From positions 93,645 to 157,644 of the forward strand of contig NW_019775801.1 of assembly GCF_001039355.2 (NCBI RefSeq): DNA of 64,000 bases. Reading direction: 5' to 3'. Shown here piece after piece: positions 23,603 to 35,616 of this stretch. This stretch comes from Lingula anatina (Eukaryota; Brachiopoda; Lingulata; Lingulida; Lingulidae). Within the stretch, counting starts at the first letter, position 1; each line of letters opens with the position of its first letter. Below the pieces are notes generated by a model. That model was not told where the DNA came from, made no database searches, and saw nothing but the letters and a program-made list of their open reading frames with translations. The position numbers and the translations under genes are program-made.

Positions 23603-23970
23603 ACCAATATCATCATCATGTCTAAATGTCCCACAATTGGACAAAGGTCTTGGGATGATTAGTCCAATTTCTTTTCAGTACTCGTCTTATTCACCCGTCC
23701 ATTTCTTACAGATATGAGGTTTCCCATGTCCATGTATCACTTATGTCAGCCTTATTGTCCACCTGCCATCCTTTATTTTACTGACATGTCCTGTCCATTT
23801 CCATTTTATTTCCTTACCTGTTAGCAGTATATCCTTCACCTTGTTCTGTCCTTGCCCTTAGAAATAGCCTTCCACTTAATGGTCTTCCTACAGTAACTCT
23901 TACCCCGATGTTCAACATACTGCTTTCCTCTTCCTGTGCTATTTGTAGCTTTTGTTCCATGGATGCAATC
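23603..23970 (-). mobile_element. 3' end of an RTE LINE, diverged copy
   Basis: The stretch matches 4945-5345 in the same (minus) orientation, for example ATTGGACAAAGG and CTGACATGTCCTGTCC. The ATCATCATCAT at its low-coordinate end is the (TGA)n tail. Many substitutions and frame breaks make it older than the copy at 4945. Homology stops at 23970, where TIR repeat I begins. Confidence 0.75.
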
Positions 23971-23973
23971 ATT

Positions 23974-24330
23974 ACCTACGCCAAGGAGGTTATGTTTTCA
24001 CCCCTGTTTGTTTGTTTATCTGTCTGTCATCAACATAACTCAAAAAGTTATGGACCGAAATGGGATAACTTAGAAGTGGTTAGTTTTTGGTGGTGATCAA
24101 GATCAATAATCAATCAATAATCAAAAATAACTCAAAAAGTTATGGCCCGATTGTGATGAAATTTTCAGGAACTGTCACAAGTGGGCCAAGGAACAGATGA
24201 GGTTTTTGGTGGTGATCCGGATCAATAATCAATCAATAATCAAAAATAAAAAAAAAAACTAAATCATTATAGAATGAAAATTTAGGGGTGAAACGGCTTT
24301 GGGTGGAGACTTTGCTGCCTTGGCGGAGGT
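23974..24330 (+). mobile_element. TIR repeat I, copy 2
   Basis: Opposite orientation to 14583-14966. Ends ACCTACGCCAAGG and CCTTGGCGGAGGT with the same GATCAATAATCAATCAATAATC interior. It sits directly against the older RTE fragment, which suggests insertion into it. Confidence 0.75.
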
Positions 24331-24527
24331 CTGCTTTGCCTGATATTTTGTATATTATACATGCGTTACGTACCTGTGCATCTACGTGAAATGATTTCAC
24401 GTTGTAGTGCTTCCATAGTTTTTCTGTCACGGCTACATTGTAGCCGTGGCAAATGTCACATTTCTGTACTTCTACCTGTGCCATGTTGCTGTGGTATTAA
24501 CGCCGAGAAATGAGGGTATTTATACGC

Positions 24528-24970
24528 AACAGAAATGGTGTGACTTTGCAGTATTTGTCTTTATTTTAATAACAAATATTAAGATAATTATATAATACAT
24601 CTTTCAACTCTACTGACTCTGCAATTTTTCTGCAAAACAAAAAGATTTAACCCTTTGCTTGTCAAATATTTATCGGGGAATTATAGGCAACCGAATGACA
24701 TGACTTTGCAGTTTTTTTCCTTCATTTTAATAACAAATATTAAATAATTATATAACACACCTTTCAACTCTACTGACTCTGCAATTTTTCAGCAAAACAA
24801 ACCTTCCAACCCTTTGCTTGGCAAATATTTATCGGGGTATTATAGTCGACAGAATGACATGACTTTGCAGTTTTTTTCCTTCATTTTAATAGCAAATATT
24901 AGAATACTTATATAATACAGCATGACCATCTTTGGTGAAATAAAATGACTCTGCTATTTTTTCAGCAAAA
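24528..24970. repeat. tandem repeat, three units of about 160 bp
   Basis: The phrase GACTTTGCAG recurs near 24541, 24703 and 24860, each followed by CATTTTAATA, CTGACTCTGCAATTTTT-like and (first two units) ATTTATCGGGG stretches. Units are diverged and the third is shortened. No coding content. Confidence 0.8.
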
Positions 24971-24989
24971 CAAGTCTGCTGCCTTGTCG

Positions 24990-26070
24990 ACTCTGTCTGT
25001 CTGATTGTTGACAAATTCGTTTAACACACAAGAGCCCTCTCTCTCTCTACTTGAACTATTACCTCGTAGGTATTCAAGTACCTCGTCATTGACATTCGCT
25101 TACAAAGCGATATTTGCAAATCCGCCTGCACGTTCTTCAAGTGTTAGTTTGTTGACAAATCCACTTGACCGATAAGACCCTCTCTGCTTGTCGCGTCACC
25201 TCGTAGGTATCCCAGGCCATCAAGTGCATTCGTCATTAACATTCGCCTCATTTACGCCCTAAAAAACTGCATTAAAAGTATATGGCGCCTCAAAAAAGCA
25301 GCTTGTGCGGTCCATTACAAACTACTCTCCTTATTTATTGCCTCTTTTTGGGAGATAAATTTTCAGTGTTCACTGACTGTACATTAATTAACATTCACAC
25401 ATACTGATATATCATCTTACGGGTGATGTCATAATTGTGATTTTGGGATAAAAAGTGAAAAATCGGTTTCTCTTTCTCCTTATCCTGAGCACTCACGATC
25501 ACCGTTTAAAACTAATTTAATGACAACATTCAGTACTCCAAAACCCTGCTAGCGATTTTTCTTGAAAGTTTTAGTTCAGATTTTATCGTTGATAAAGCAA
25601 AATAATGCTTTTGTTTAATGAAAATCTGTCATAAGGAGCTCATATCTCCATAACAAAAACGTTTCAACCAAAACGGCGGCACGGGATTGTAGCCCGTAGT
25701 CAACTTTGCCAATGTTCGTGATAAAATCTTGTTCAGGGATGAAGTTACTCCCCAGGCCAATTGCTGTCTCGCCCGAAATAGACGATTAAAGCTTTGAGTT
25801 GCCTATGCTTTATCATTGCATTTAACCGCCGATATTTTATTTTTTGAGCATGCTTAATTGCTTTAAATCAGCACAAAGATAAATGCATTATTGAATAATT
25901 AGATGCAGGAAAAACCTCATTTTCGGTATCCGGATGATAATAAAGGGTTACAAATGTACAACAGCCTTAAGAACATAAGAGCATAACTCAACTGACTGAC
26001 AAGCCAATGCAACATAATGGTCGACTAAAAAAACATCAATAATAATAAACATGCAAAATTATTTTTGGTA
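24990..26070. other. non-coding, with a degenerate two-copy direct repeat
   Basis: Around 25030-25230 the phrases ACCTCGTAGGTAT and TTCGTCATT recur once at a spacing of roughly 140 bp. The rest shows no gene. Confidence 0.4.
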
Positions 26071-26072
26071 TC

Positions 26073-26826
26073 AGGACAATTCCCCCCCCGGGCGGCCCCC
26101 CCCCCCCCCGAAGAATATATTTTTATATAGAAATATAAAGTAAAGAGTACAAAGTTTATTTTTTTTCACCCATTTTCTACATATTCCGTAGTGTGATGAT
26201 GCAACTCAAGGATAGATCATATTAATTTCATTAAACAAATCATTTTCGTGGAGAACAAGTACAGAAAATTTTAGGGATAGAAGTACAGAACATTTTATTA
26301 AAAAATCTGATCAAACTATATCTCCAGGTAAAGGTGGGGTAAACAGCTGATGGCACTCATCCAGGTAACCCTTTGATGAATTTTCTGTTACTATTAATTG
26401 CTCTATTACTCCTCCCTTGATTGAATAAGTCTTGAATCAAGGTGCATCTCTAGGTTGAGGTGGGGTAAACAGATTTTCTCGCTTATCCATGTATCCCTTT
26501 GATTATTTGTCACTTTCAATTGCTTGACCTCTACCCACTACCCACCACACTAAAAATATTCATAAAATATCTGTTTACCTCTTCATCTGTTTACCCTACC
26601 TTTATCTGAAGAACAGGTGGTTATACTTTAATATTTAGATATTTAGATACTTAGATATTTAATAAAACTTTCTGTACTTGTACTCGGTGAAAAAGGAATT
26701 TGTTATAAAATAATATGTTTCATGATGAAGACGTATTATCACATTTAAATATTAATAAAACGGATGGAATGTTTTAAACTTTACACTTTTTACTTTATAT
26801 TTGTATTTGTCCGGGGGAATTGTCCT
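26073..26826. mobile_element. TIR element of about 0.75 kb, AGGACAATTCCCCC ends
   Basis: Left end AGGACAATTCCCCC and right end GGGGGAATTGTCCT are inverted repeats next to long C and G runs. Inside, GGTGGGGTAAACAG occurs twice, near 26334 and 26460, with a reverse-complement relative (GTTTACCCTACC) near 26586. A shorter relative of this end (ATCAGGACAATCCTTCCCC) forms the centre of the palindrome at 4078-4170. No transposase frame was seen. Confidence 0.6.
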
Positions 26827-27339
26827 AGAATAATTTTTTTTGCTTCACTTGTGTTTAGTCTAATACACAACAATATTCATAAATTTAAGTAAAATAACTT
26901 AAATGACTGTGCCATTTTAGAATAAAAGAGAGAGACCCTCCCACCTGTTGTTGCACTCACAACCCAAAATCAATGACCCGCTAATTCTCTAACGAATGAC
27001 CCGTGAATTCTCGCTTAGTACCAAAAATAGTTCAGACTGAAGCCACACTTCACACTGCAGATTCATTTAACAAAAACATACATATATACATATAGACTTC
27101 AGAATTATTCTGAACATCGGGAGGTTCAAGTTGCAGAGATAAGTCTGCAAAACTTAACTTATATAGCAAATAAGAAATACATAAATAATTATACTGCAAC
27201 TAATAAAGAGCGTTTTATTTCGTCTTAATGTTCAATTTCACTTTCCTTTCATCCATTATTCTATATAATTATAACCATAATCTCCCCCTACTCTATAATA
27301 TTATAATTTTTATGCCAGTTTGACTTTTCTAACACTTCC

Positions 27340-27700
27340 AAGAATACCGGTGTCATGTACCAGAGAGTCCCCCATGACAGAGATTCCTGGACCCGTTATT
27401 TCCGAAACCAGGGGTCCTATCATGTTATTTGGTTAAAATATACAGGGTCGCCTGGACCCTGTACTTAACCGGACCCAACATTTCATGACGCCGGACTGAG
27501 TGTTACGCTCTCTCTCCAACATGCGCTGAAACCGAGATAACCGCCGATCGTTGTCTGCGATTAAACTTTGGTTTGTGACATGATTTTCTGTATCACTTTA
27601 CGCATTGCATTAGGGGTATAGGATTAACCTTTGGTTTGTGACACGATTTTCTGTATCACTTTACGCATTGCGTTATAGGGGTCACACTTAAATTGCTAGG
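27340..27700. repeat. short direct duplication (period about 64 bp)
   Basis: TTTGGTTTGTGACATGATTT near 27567 recurs near 27631 with one change, each followed by CTGTATCACTTTACGCATTGC. It is a recent local duplication in GC-richer DNA. Confidence 0.75.
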
Positions 27701-27779
27701 GGAGTATAAATCGTATAGACACGTCAGAGGGTTCAGAACATGGAAATATATAAGTGAAGATTAAGCACACACACCTACA

Positions 27780-28080
27780 CACTACAACAATCTGCTAAGC
27801 TACCGATCGATGCAGAATATAGGCCACTTTGGCAATTTTGCTGCAATAGTCAATAATGCTTTTTCCAGCACAGTCAATCAACATTAAATTTTCATCGTGC
27901 ACAACAGGTAAGATGGTCAATTAGATTACAGTTTCGGGACCATGAGAGTTCAAATTCACATAATGAAAATCCCAATATGTGAAAAATTATGACAGTGCAA
28001 AAATAATATTACATAATGCTTAAACGGCATTTACACCAATATTATAGCTTATGTGGAAATACAGAAAATGTACAGAGCTG
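27780..28080 (+). repeat. partial unit of repeat J
   Basis: Matches 33690-33990, for example GCTTTTTCCAGCACAGTCAATC, GTAAGATGGTCAATTAGATT and GACCATGAGAGTTCAAATTC. Non-coding. Confidence 0.8.
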
Positions 28081-28424
28081 CAGGTGGATGGGAGCTAAGT
28101 CACATTTGAAAATGCCTTTGTTTGAAAAATAAGAAAAAAAAAATTAAAAAAAGAAAACATAAAAAAAAATTCAATAATGCTGCTATTCACTTTTAATCCA
28201 ACTGTATTAACATGATATGAATAACCCCACTGAGTTTTGAGGATAATAAAGCACTGTTATTCATCTGTATCATTATAATGTTGACATTACACAAAAAAAG
28301 TTTTTTCTCCTGTAAACTTGCTTGCAAAATGAAACAACATTTACCTGCATAATTATCACTGATTATTAATTATGTGACACAATTTAGGCTTTCACAAACT
28401 TTATCTGGCACAGAGCTTAACCTA

Positions 28425-28525
28425 CATTGTACTGTAGTGGTCTAGGAAGAGAAACGTAATGGAGCCGCGGGAGCTGGCAGAGCTGTACAAGATGAGACGC
28501 TGGTGGTACTATTAAGCTAATAAAT
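28425..28525 (+). pseudogene. relic of the cysteine-containing exon family
   Basis: The phrase TCTAGGAAGAGAAACGTAATGG matches 36040-36066, and GGAGCTGGCAGAGCTGTAC matches 48085-48110, so this fragment combines parts seen in both relatives. The frame is open for only about 25 codons and the cysteines flanking it are lost. It is a degraded exon copy. Confidence 0.45.
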
Positions 28526-28529
28526 AGGC

Positions 28530-30455
28530 CTCACATAAGAACTTATTATATCGTAAATTCTATATTTGTTATTATCAAAGATTCTAATAATAGCTGAGAA
28601 GCCCCTTGACGTAAAATCCCTTTGGGGTCACACACAACACTATAAATACAATGGGAATCCCCTTATAATGAAGGCAAAATAAAAGTTATTGTAAGCAAAG
28701 TGGAATGGATTTACCTTTTAATACATACAACCAACAGAACATTTCCAACAGACTTTCTCAAAACAACACCAGAAAGCAAATTAAACCAAGCAGTAAAAAA
28801 AGGAAGGCATTGTCAATTTCAGCATTTGTTTATTTCAAACAGTGAGATTTTTTATCCTGTGTACAAGCATGGTAATTGTACTCTAGGCTTAAGCAATATT
28901 GATCTTCTATAACTGAAAAATCATCGTTAGTTTATGAAAAAGTGGCACAAAAACTAGCTACTGCATTAAAATTTAAATGTGTAAAAATTTCAAAATAATG
29001 ATACTCCATAAATCTGATAATACAAACTCACAACATAATTTTACTGACACTAAATATGAGTTGCCTGAAATGGTAAAAATAAGCAGATTCTTACATAAAT
29101 AGGCATCAACTAAAATAGCGGTAGACCCCACTAAATACGATAGCAATGTACGGACGAAACACCTTAATTCAAAACTCAAAATGTATGAGGAAAACTGGCA
29201 GTTGCAAAAATACTAGCATGTTGAAGAGCATACATCAAATTCACATAAATCTGACATACACATTTACATAAAGAGCTAATGCCTGTTTTGAACAACAGTA
29301 CTAAATATAATTATAGAAAGAGTCTATAGTCTTAACTCCTATATACGGTACTACAATATATAAGGATGCACCACAGGGGATCCCTGACCCTGCAGTGCCC
29401 TGATTGCAAAGGGGTAGTTTTCCAATTAAGTTCTCATTAACATTGTAGGGAGTTAACCCCCCTGTAACATAAGCACTTATTAGGACTGCACAAAGTTGAC
29501 CTGTCCAATTACGTAACAAACAGCAAATTTTGAAAAGAGGCTTCATATTAACATGCTAAAAAAAAAAAAATTGTTATGCACTGTATTCTTTTCTTCGTAA
29601 AGCATGACTGAGGATGCTACCTGAAGTGAGCATTTTTGTCAAATACTGATATTTCAAGACGTCCATGTTCTGTGAATCAGTTTGACTGTAAAGAAAAAGA
29701 AAAAACATTTTTAAAAAAATTGTAGTAACATGTATGCAGGTGTTACCGAAATATTTAGACTTCTTTTACCTTTATCATGCTTTGACAAGGTGAGTCTCAT
29801 TGGGCCGAAGGTTTATAGGCCCGAAGTTAATCCTTAGGTAATATTGTACCAAAATTGAAAAAAAAAAAAAAAAAAAACTTTATGTACTGCCACCGCAAAC
29901 ACTATGAAAAAAAAAGAAAGCTGTGTTACATCTTATTTTTTTTAACCTACAAGAATGATTATTAGGATTGACATACAGCTCAAACTGAAAAACCAGCTTG
30001 ATTGGATTATTGTTTTTTCTTGATTTCACTGTATGCAAGTTTCAAACNCTCTTTGACATGGTAGTCCATAACTTGTTTAGAAATGAACATGCTATTCCAT
30101 ATTTTAGATTGTAAAATATTTGGAGTGTTATAAATCCAAAATATTCCAAAGTAATTATTTTAGGGTCTGCTAACTTCATACATGTACATGTAGTCCTCTT
30201 ATTGCCAGATAAAATTTTATCACTGACTTATAAATGAGGAGAGCAACAGACTTCGGACTAATTTGTCTGAAGTAAAAAAAAAGGGGGGAGGGTGTTTCAA
30301 TTTGTCAACTTAAAAATGTGGGATGACTTTTGGATATATAATACTTGGTTCCTATTTGGGAGAGAAAATATGCAATCTGAGCATAGTTCTGATTGGAGTA
30401 GCTTTTAATTCAATAATTTTTTATGGTTTTCGGCACCAACCAAAATATTTCATTT
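28530..30455. other. non-coding, downstream of the minus-strand gene
   Basis: AT-rich. A possible further minus-strand terminal exon lies near 29640-29694 (acceptor TTTCTTTACAG), but its frame cannot be tied to the upstream exons. An N sits at 30048 with no duplication around it that I could see. Confidence 0.35.
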
Positions 30456-30459
30456 AAAT

Positions 30460-30547
30460 TTATAAGCGCCTCATAACTACGGTATCAACAAAGGTACATT
30501 CTCTAACAATCTGTACTTTCTGGATGAGGAGCCTCCTCGATCCTGGT
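30460..30547 (-). CDS. unrecognised minus-strand gene, exon 6 (3' end as modelled)
   Basis: The exon follows acceptor TTTCTCTGCAG. With the two bases carried from 31232-31265 it reads Arg, then PGSRRLLIQKVQIV, and reaches a TAA at 30460-30462 after 29 residues. An alternative is a donor (AAA|GTACAG) within it, which would continue the gene to lower coordinates. I prefer the stop because the frame is open up to it. Confidence 0.4.
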
Positions 30548-30901
30548 CTGCAGAGAAATATCAAATAAATAAAATGCCCTTAATTAAGATAATCGACTGC
30601 ATGATTTTATACTAGTAGGGTTAATTGTTATAATTGCTAGTTAACGAATTGAATAGACAGGGTGATGACTTCACAAGAATTTTTACACCTTGGGTAAGAA
30701 AAGTAAAGGGACAAGGGTTATTATTTGGAGTTTGACAACTAATCTTACAGGTACCTGTAGATAGATATATATGACCCTCTGGTGCACACATCATACTCAG
30801 GCTTGCTAGTATCTGTGTTTGAAGTGCCCCTACCGGTAGGTTTGGTGTGTGTTGCAAGTTCTGTGTTAATTGTGAGATTTTTGTGTGTTGTTATCGACTT
30901 T

Positions 30902-30945
30902 AATGTGTGTGTGTGTGTGTGTGTGAGTGTGTGTGTGTAAGTGTA
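30902..30945. repeat. (TG)n microsatellite
   Basis: Dinucleotide run with one interruption. Confidence 0.9.
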
Positions 30946-31231
30946 GTAGTGTTGTGACTCTTGTTTTCTGTCCCTTACATTTTTCCATTACTACCCTTGG
31001 TACAGGTTGATTGTGATGTCATATGTTTCTTTTGCTTTTTTTAAAATTCAAACAAGAATGATGAATGTTAAATATATAATATTATTAACTAGTACATATT
31101 TGAAAAATTAACTGCTTGCGTAGAATATAGTTACTCTAACACAAGAGCATAAATGTCTTATTGACTAAAATATAAATAGCAGTAATATAATGAAAGCAGT
31201 ACAGCAAAAGAACAATATATCATGTGGTTAC

Positions 31232-31265
31232 CTTGACTGACTGCTGTCTGTCTGACTTGGGAAAT
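31232..31265 (-). CDS. unrecognised minus-strand gene, exon 5 (34 nt)
   Basis: Microexon between acceptor GATTTTGCAG and donor CAAG|GTAACC. In the phase delivered by the previous exon it encodes Asp followed by FPSQTDSSQS, a Ser/Gln-rich linker, and ends after two bases of an Arg codon. Very short, so it depends on the consistency of the chain. Confidence 0.4.
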
Positions 31266-31898
31266 CTGCAAAATCATAAATAAATTTGACACACAATCTA
31301 AACATGTTAAATGCATAAAAATGACAAAAGCACATCTTATCTGTAACTATATAGCAAGGTTGTCAAGTATACAGACACATATCAATTTTTATGATTTTAT
31401 TTACTATACATTGTACTCAGTATATATACTGTATTTTAAAGTAATAATTTCTGCAAATTAGAACATTCCCACTGAGTGGTAGCCACCAAATTAAAAAGCA
31501 GGCTACTCTATAGTTTTATTCTATGCAAAAGCACCAAATATGCTATATAGAAATTTCATTTAATCTAAACATTTTTGCCCATTAAAAGATCTAATCATTA
31601 CTCTATTTTTCCTCTCTTTGAGAACATTCCCAACAGAATAATGTAGGATTATAATGCATTCAGTTAACTAATGAAGCAGTTCTGCATTTGCTCAAATTTT
31701 AGGGATCTGGACTGAATGTATATCAGAAAAAAAAAAGAAATTAAAAAATTCACCACATTCAATTTTTTTTCTGAAGATAAACACACTATTTTTAAGGCCT
31801 AATAACTAATTTTAAGTTGTACATGTATTTGGTGGAACCTATCATTATAATTTACACAACTGATCAAGATTGTTAAAAGGTAAACATTGCTATTTTAC

Positions 31899-31938
31899 CT
31901 GTTGTTTGCTCTTCCAGTATGAACTGAGAAAGTCTTAC
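31899..31938 (-). CDS. unrecognised minus-strand gene, exon 4 (40 nt)
   Basis: Bounded by acceptor CTTTATATAG and donor ACAG|GTAAAA. It encodes VRLSQFILEEQTT and ends in phase 1, matching the phase at which the next exon (31232-31265) is open. Confidence 0.45.
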
Positions 31939-32339
31939 CTATATAAAGAGAGAGAGAAAGAGTTAAAAGTTGGTGAAATGGTGTTTCTGTTAGTAATTGT
32001 CATTTTCCTTTTCTTTATATACTGTCCAAAAAAAGAAACAAGTTTTTGTTTTTACCATAGTGCTTCAAATTACACAAATATGTACATATGTTAGTATAGT
32101 CACTGTATTCAATAGCAGAACACCATTTCAGTCCTGCAGTAGAGTCCTGAAATGCTTGAGTGATTTTAGACAGTGGCTGGCTCTGGGTTTTCAGAAATTT
32201 AGTCTAAACACAAAACTTTAGCAAAAATCAATTATCCATTATCAATGTGGACACAGAAATCAGACAAATAAGTTTTGGAGACCAAATTCTATGTAGACAT
32301 CATACAACAGCTGTCTGATCTGGACAGGGGCCATTCAAT

Positions 32340-33400
32340 TGGTCATTGCCATTGGCACAGTGTTATGGTTTGAGCGGGCGTAAGTGGTAATTTCCAGACA
32401 GAACCCATGGTGACTGCAGTGGTTGCTGGCAATGTTGACATCATGCCATGGCTGATCTTGACAGGATATGTGTCATTGCCCATTACCATTGGCACAGTGT
32501 TTTGGTTTGGATGGGCATTTTTCAGACAGAAATGGCAAGTTTCAGACAGAACTAACAGCCATTGCTGTGATGGATGGATATCTGGCTGGCCAGTGGTACA
32601 GAGATGAAGTCCTAAGGACAGCTTTTGTGCCATTTGTGTGTCAACACTTAACCCTCCAGCACGACAATGCCCATTACCATACTGCCAGGATAGCACAGGC
32701 TTACCTGCATCAGGGGCAAATCCAAACTCTTCTGTGACCAGTTTTTAGAACTAACATGTCTTCCACTGTGCATGCCTAGGATGAACTAGGCATGCAGACA
32801 ACTTCATAACAGCCAGGCTACGTCATTATAGAGTCAAGAGCTCACTGGTGGAAGAAGGGAGAAGGATGCCCTAGGTCTACCCTCTACCAGGGCCACAGAT
32901 TGATTTTTCACAAGATATTCACAAATATGTCTTTAGATAAATAGATTGTCATTTTGCTATCTCTGACCCTGTGCTGAAATCTTTTGGTTGATTACATGGC
33001 TGGTAATTGTTTACATAACTGCTCAGGCATTGCCACTTAACAGGCACAAGCCAAGTACCCTTGACAGCAATCAAGACAGTTGATTGCTCTGATTTTAATC
33101 ACTTGCTCTTTTGTGACAGATAAAAATAGCCCCTTCTGCATAGCTTGTTACTACAGATTGAAGTTAACCGAGGAATCTACTGTAGTAGCTCCCTACAGAG
33201 CGGGTACAATGTCATCTGCGCAAGTGCAGATTTAATTGCTTCCATCTGGCCAAAAGTTACAGGGTGGCTTTTGGAAAATTTGCCTGTAATACCTGCCCCC
33301 TGGTAGAGGGTACCCTAGGTCCACATTCCAGGTCTCGTAGGGTCATGCAATGAAGAAGAGGTTACTAGCCTGTATCAACCAGGGGAGGGCACAGATGTAA
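32340..33400 (+). pseudogene. Tc1/mariner-superfamily transposase relic, interrupted by a TIR element
   Basis: Frame around 32550-32735 reads YLAGQWYRDEVLR, then a Gln-His-Asp-Asn segment (LQHDNAHYHTARIA) that is the second catalytic Asp region of Tc1/IS630-type DDE transposases (usually QQDNARPH). A degraded DELG follows near 32775-32790. The final part reappears after the insertion (about 33340-33390, ARGGH-like), so the element at 32878-33312 split the gene. Stops and frameshifts are many. Upstream, the phrase CCATTGGCACAGTGTT occurs twice (32350, 32487), a local duplication. Confidence 0.75.
32878..33312. mobile_element. 435-bp TIR transposon, family B, copy 1, intact ends
   Basis: Perfect 15-bp inverted ends TACCCTCTACCAGGG and CCCTGGTAGAGGGTA, flanked by identical 9-bp direct repeats ccctaggtc (32869-32877 and 33313-33321). 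The duplicated target lies inside a Tc1-type transposase relic, so this insertion is younger than that relic. Non-coding. A 9-bp duplication suggests a Mutator-like source transposase (inference). A shorter derivative lies at 46169-46316. Confidence 0.9.
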
Positions 33401-33439
33401 CATGAACAATAATTCTACTATTTATGAAACACTATTGTA

Positions 33440-34605
33440 TGAAAAGTATATTTAAACAAAAGATATAAACAAGGCAGCAAAACTGTCAAATGTACAGACA
33501 AAAAGTGCACAACAGGTAATACTGATGTAAGCAAAATGTGTAACAAGCATAGGGCTTCATGCCCATAGGAGTTCAAGTTCACACTTTGAAAAAGCCAGAA
33601 TGAGAAAAATTCAGACTTCACAAAAAATTGCATAAATTAAAAAAAAAGAAGGCAGTAAAGCTGTCAAATGTACATAAAAAAAGCAGAAAATAAAGATGCA
33701 GACTATAGGTCACTTTGTCAATTTTGATGCAATAATAAATAATGCTTATAATAGCACAGTCAATCAACACTAAATTTTAATCGTGCTCCACAGGTAAGAT
33801 GGTCAATAAGATTATAGTTTCAGGACCATGAGAGTTCAAATTCACATAATGAAAATCCCAATATGTGAAAAATTTTGCCAATGCATAAAATAATATTACA
33901 TAATGTTTTAATGGAAGTTCAAAGTCACATCTTGAAAATGCCAATATGTGAAAAATTAAAATTTTCACAAAAACCTGTAAAACTTCCAGAAAAATCAACC
34001 AATCGGACTTGTTATCCAGCTAAAGCTGTATTTAAGTCCTATGTTACTTTCCTGTAAGTTTGGGAAGAGTTAGTGACATGGTTTTCCTTTAATGGTCACT
34101 ATAGCAGCAGTGCCCATTGGGTTTTCTTCTATTTTGATGCAATATTACATAATGCTTAACAGCATATTCATCACCAATCTTAAATAATGCACTGTAGGTA
34201 CCATGGATATTAAAAAAAAATGTGACTAGCAAAGGTCTTCAGGCTCATAAAAATTTCTAAGTCACGCCTTGAAAATGCCAATTTATACACAAGAGAGAAC
34301 TACACTTCTTTCCATTTTCAACACTTTTTTACATGAAACAAAATGATCAATTTACTAACATTTTTATATGATCAAGTAAGAAAATTGTTCAGATGGGAAA
34401 AATATCAATAGAATAATTATAAATGTCCAATTTGATCCCTGCTGAATTTATGAACATATTGAATGAATGAATCTCACAAACTGCAATGATACGAGTTTAT
34501 TTCCATTTCTGACACTTTATTACACAATACGCAATATTAGGTTTACCATCATTTTTATATAATCAACTAACAATATTGTTAAGATGCAGAAAATGTCAAA
34601 AGATC
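33440..34605 (+). repeat. repeat J array, segment 1
   Basis: Degenerate copies of a composite unit recognisable by AAGGCAGCAAAACTGTCAAA, TTTTGATGCAATAATA, GAGTTCAAATTCACA, TGAAAATGCCAATATGTG, AGTGCCCATTGGGTTTTC and GCAAAGGTCTTCAGGC. Spacing between equivalent landmarks is about 350-400 bp. The same landmarks recur in the same order at 40380-43490 and 46560-47960. No coding capacity. Confidence 0.85.
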
Positions 34606-34609
34606 TCTT

Positions 34610-35420
34610 TTACTATTGCCCTATCTCAGCCAGTTTTTGAGATATAAGGGATAGGAAATTTGCAAAGTTCAGTTTATGGTAAAACGTAGGTCAAAGGGCA
34701 ATATCAAGGCAACAGTTAGATTGCCAGTATATGACCTTATTCAAGTTCAATAGTTACTATGGGCATATCTGTCAGTTATGGAGATATAAGGAATAGAAAA
34801 GTTGCAAAGTTCAGTTCATGGTGAAAAGTAGGTCAAAGGTCAATTTGAAGGTCAAAGTTAGATTGCCAGTACATGTATATATCTTCCTATTTAACTTCAA
34901 CAGTAACTATGGGTGTATCTCTGCCAGGTTTGGAGATGTAAGGCTTAGGGATAGAAAAGTTGCAAAGTTCAGTTCATAGTGAAAAGTAGGTCAAAGGTCA
35001 ATTTCAAAGTCACATCTAGATTGCAATATGTATCTTAATATTCAAAGTTAATAGTAACCATGGGCCTACTTATACTGTATGTATCTCTGCCAGTTTTGGA
35101 GATATAGGGGATAGAAAATGTTGCGAAGTTCAGTTCATGGTGAAAAGTAGGTCAAAGGTCAATTTCAAGGTCACAACTTGCCAGTACATGACTTCCTATA
35201 TCTTAATTATATTCAAGTTCAATAGTAACTATGGGCGTATCTCTGCCAGGTTTGGAGTTATAAGGGATAGGAAAGTTGCAAAGTTCAGTTCATAGGGAAA
35301 AGTAGGTCAAATTTAAGGTTAATTTTAAAGTCACATCTAGATTGCCAATATGTATCTTAATATTCAAGTTCAATAGCAACAATGGACCTATCTCTGCCAG
35401 TTTTGGAGATCTAAGATATT
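34610..35420 (+). repeat. tandem repeat K, about five units of 160-185 bp
   Basis: Each unit holds TGCCAG(T/G)TTTGGAGATATA, TTGCAAAGTTCAGTTCATGG, GTAGGTCAAAGGTCAA and ACTATGGGC. Perfect AGGTCAAAGGTCA sites lie at 34830-34842, 34988-35000 and 35149-35161. Other copies of the unit lie at 37230-37510 (reverse) and 46950-47215. Confidence 0.9.
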
Positions 35421-35616
35421 TCACATTTTATTTCCACCACCATGTTGTACTTTTATATATATACTTGTAAACAGCTGTAAGGAAAACAAAAGAACGGACA
35501 CCACCTCCAGTGTTGCCCTTGCTCTACAAAATGCAAAACAGAAGAGATCGGTTTTAGAAATACAGTAGTAAGAAAGAAAGAGTTTTCAGTTTTGGTTTCC
35601 ATTGGTTGCACCAATT

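Noticed and set aside
24528-24970. CRISPR-like array
   Set aside because: Units are long, diverged and AT-rich without spacer structure, and the genome is eukaryotic.
29795-29830. Third copy of the family A transposon (GGGCCGAAGG, GGCCCGAAG)
   Set aside because: Only two short words match and no ends or target duplication were found.
32343-32737. Overlapping frames of 66-117 codons as a host gene
   Set aside because: They contain the DNA-binding-distal part of a Tc1-type transposase with stops and a transposon insertion; a relic, not a gene.
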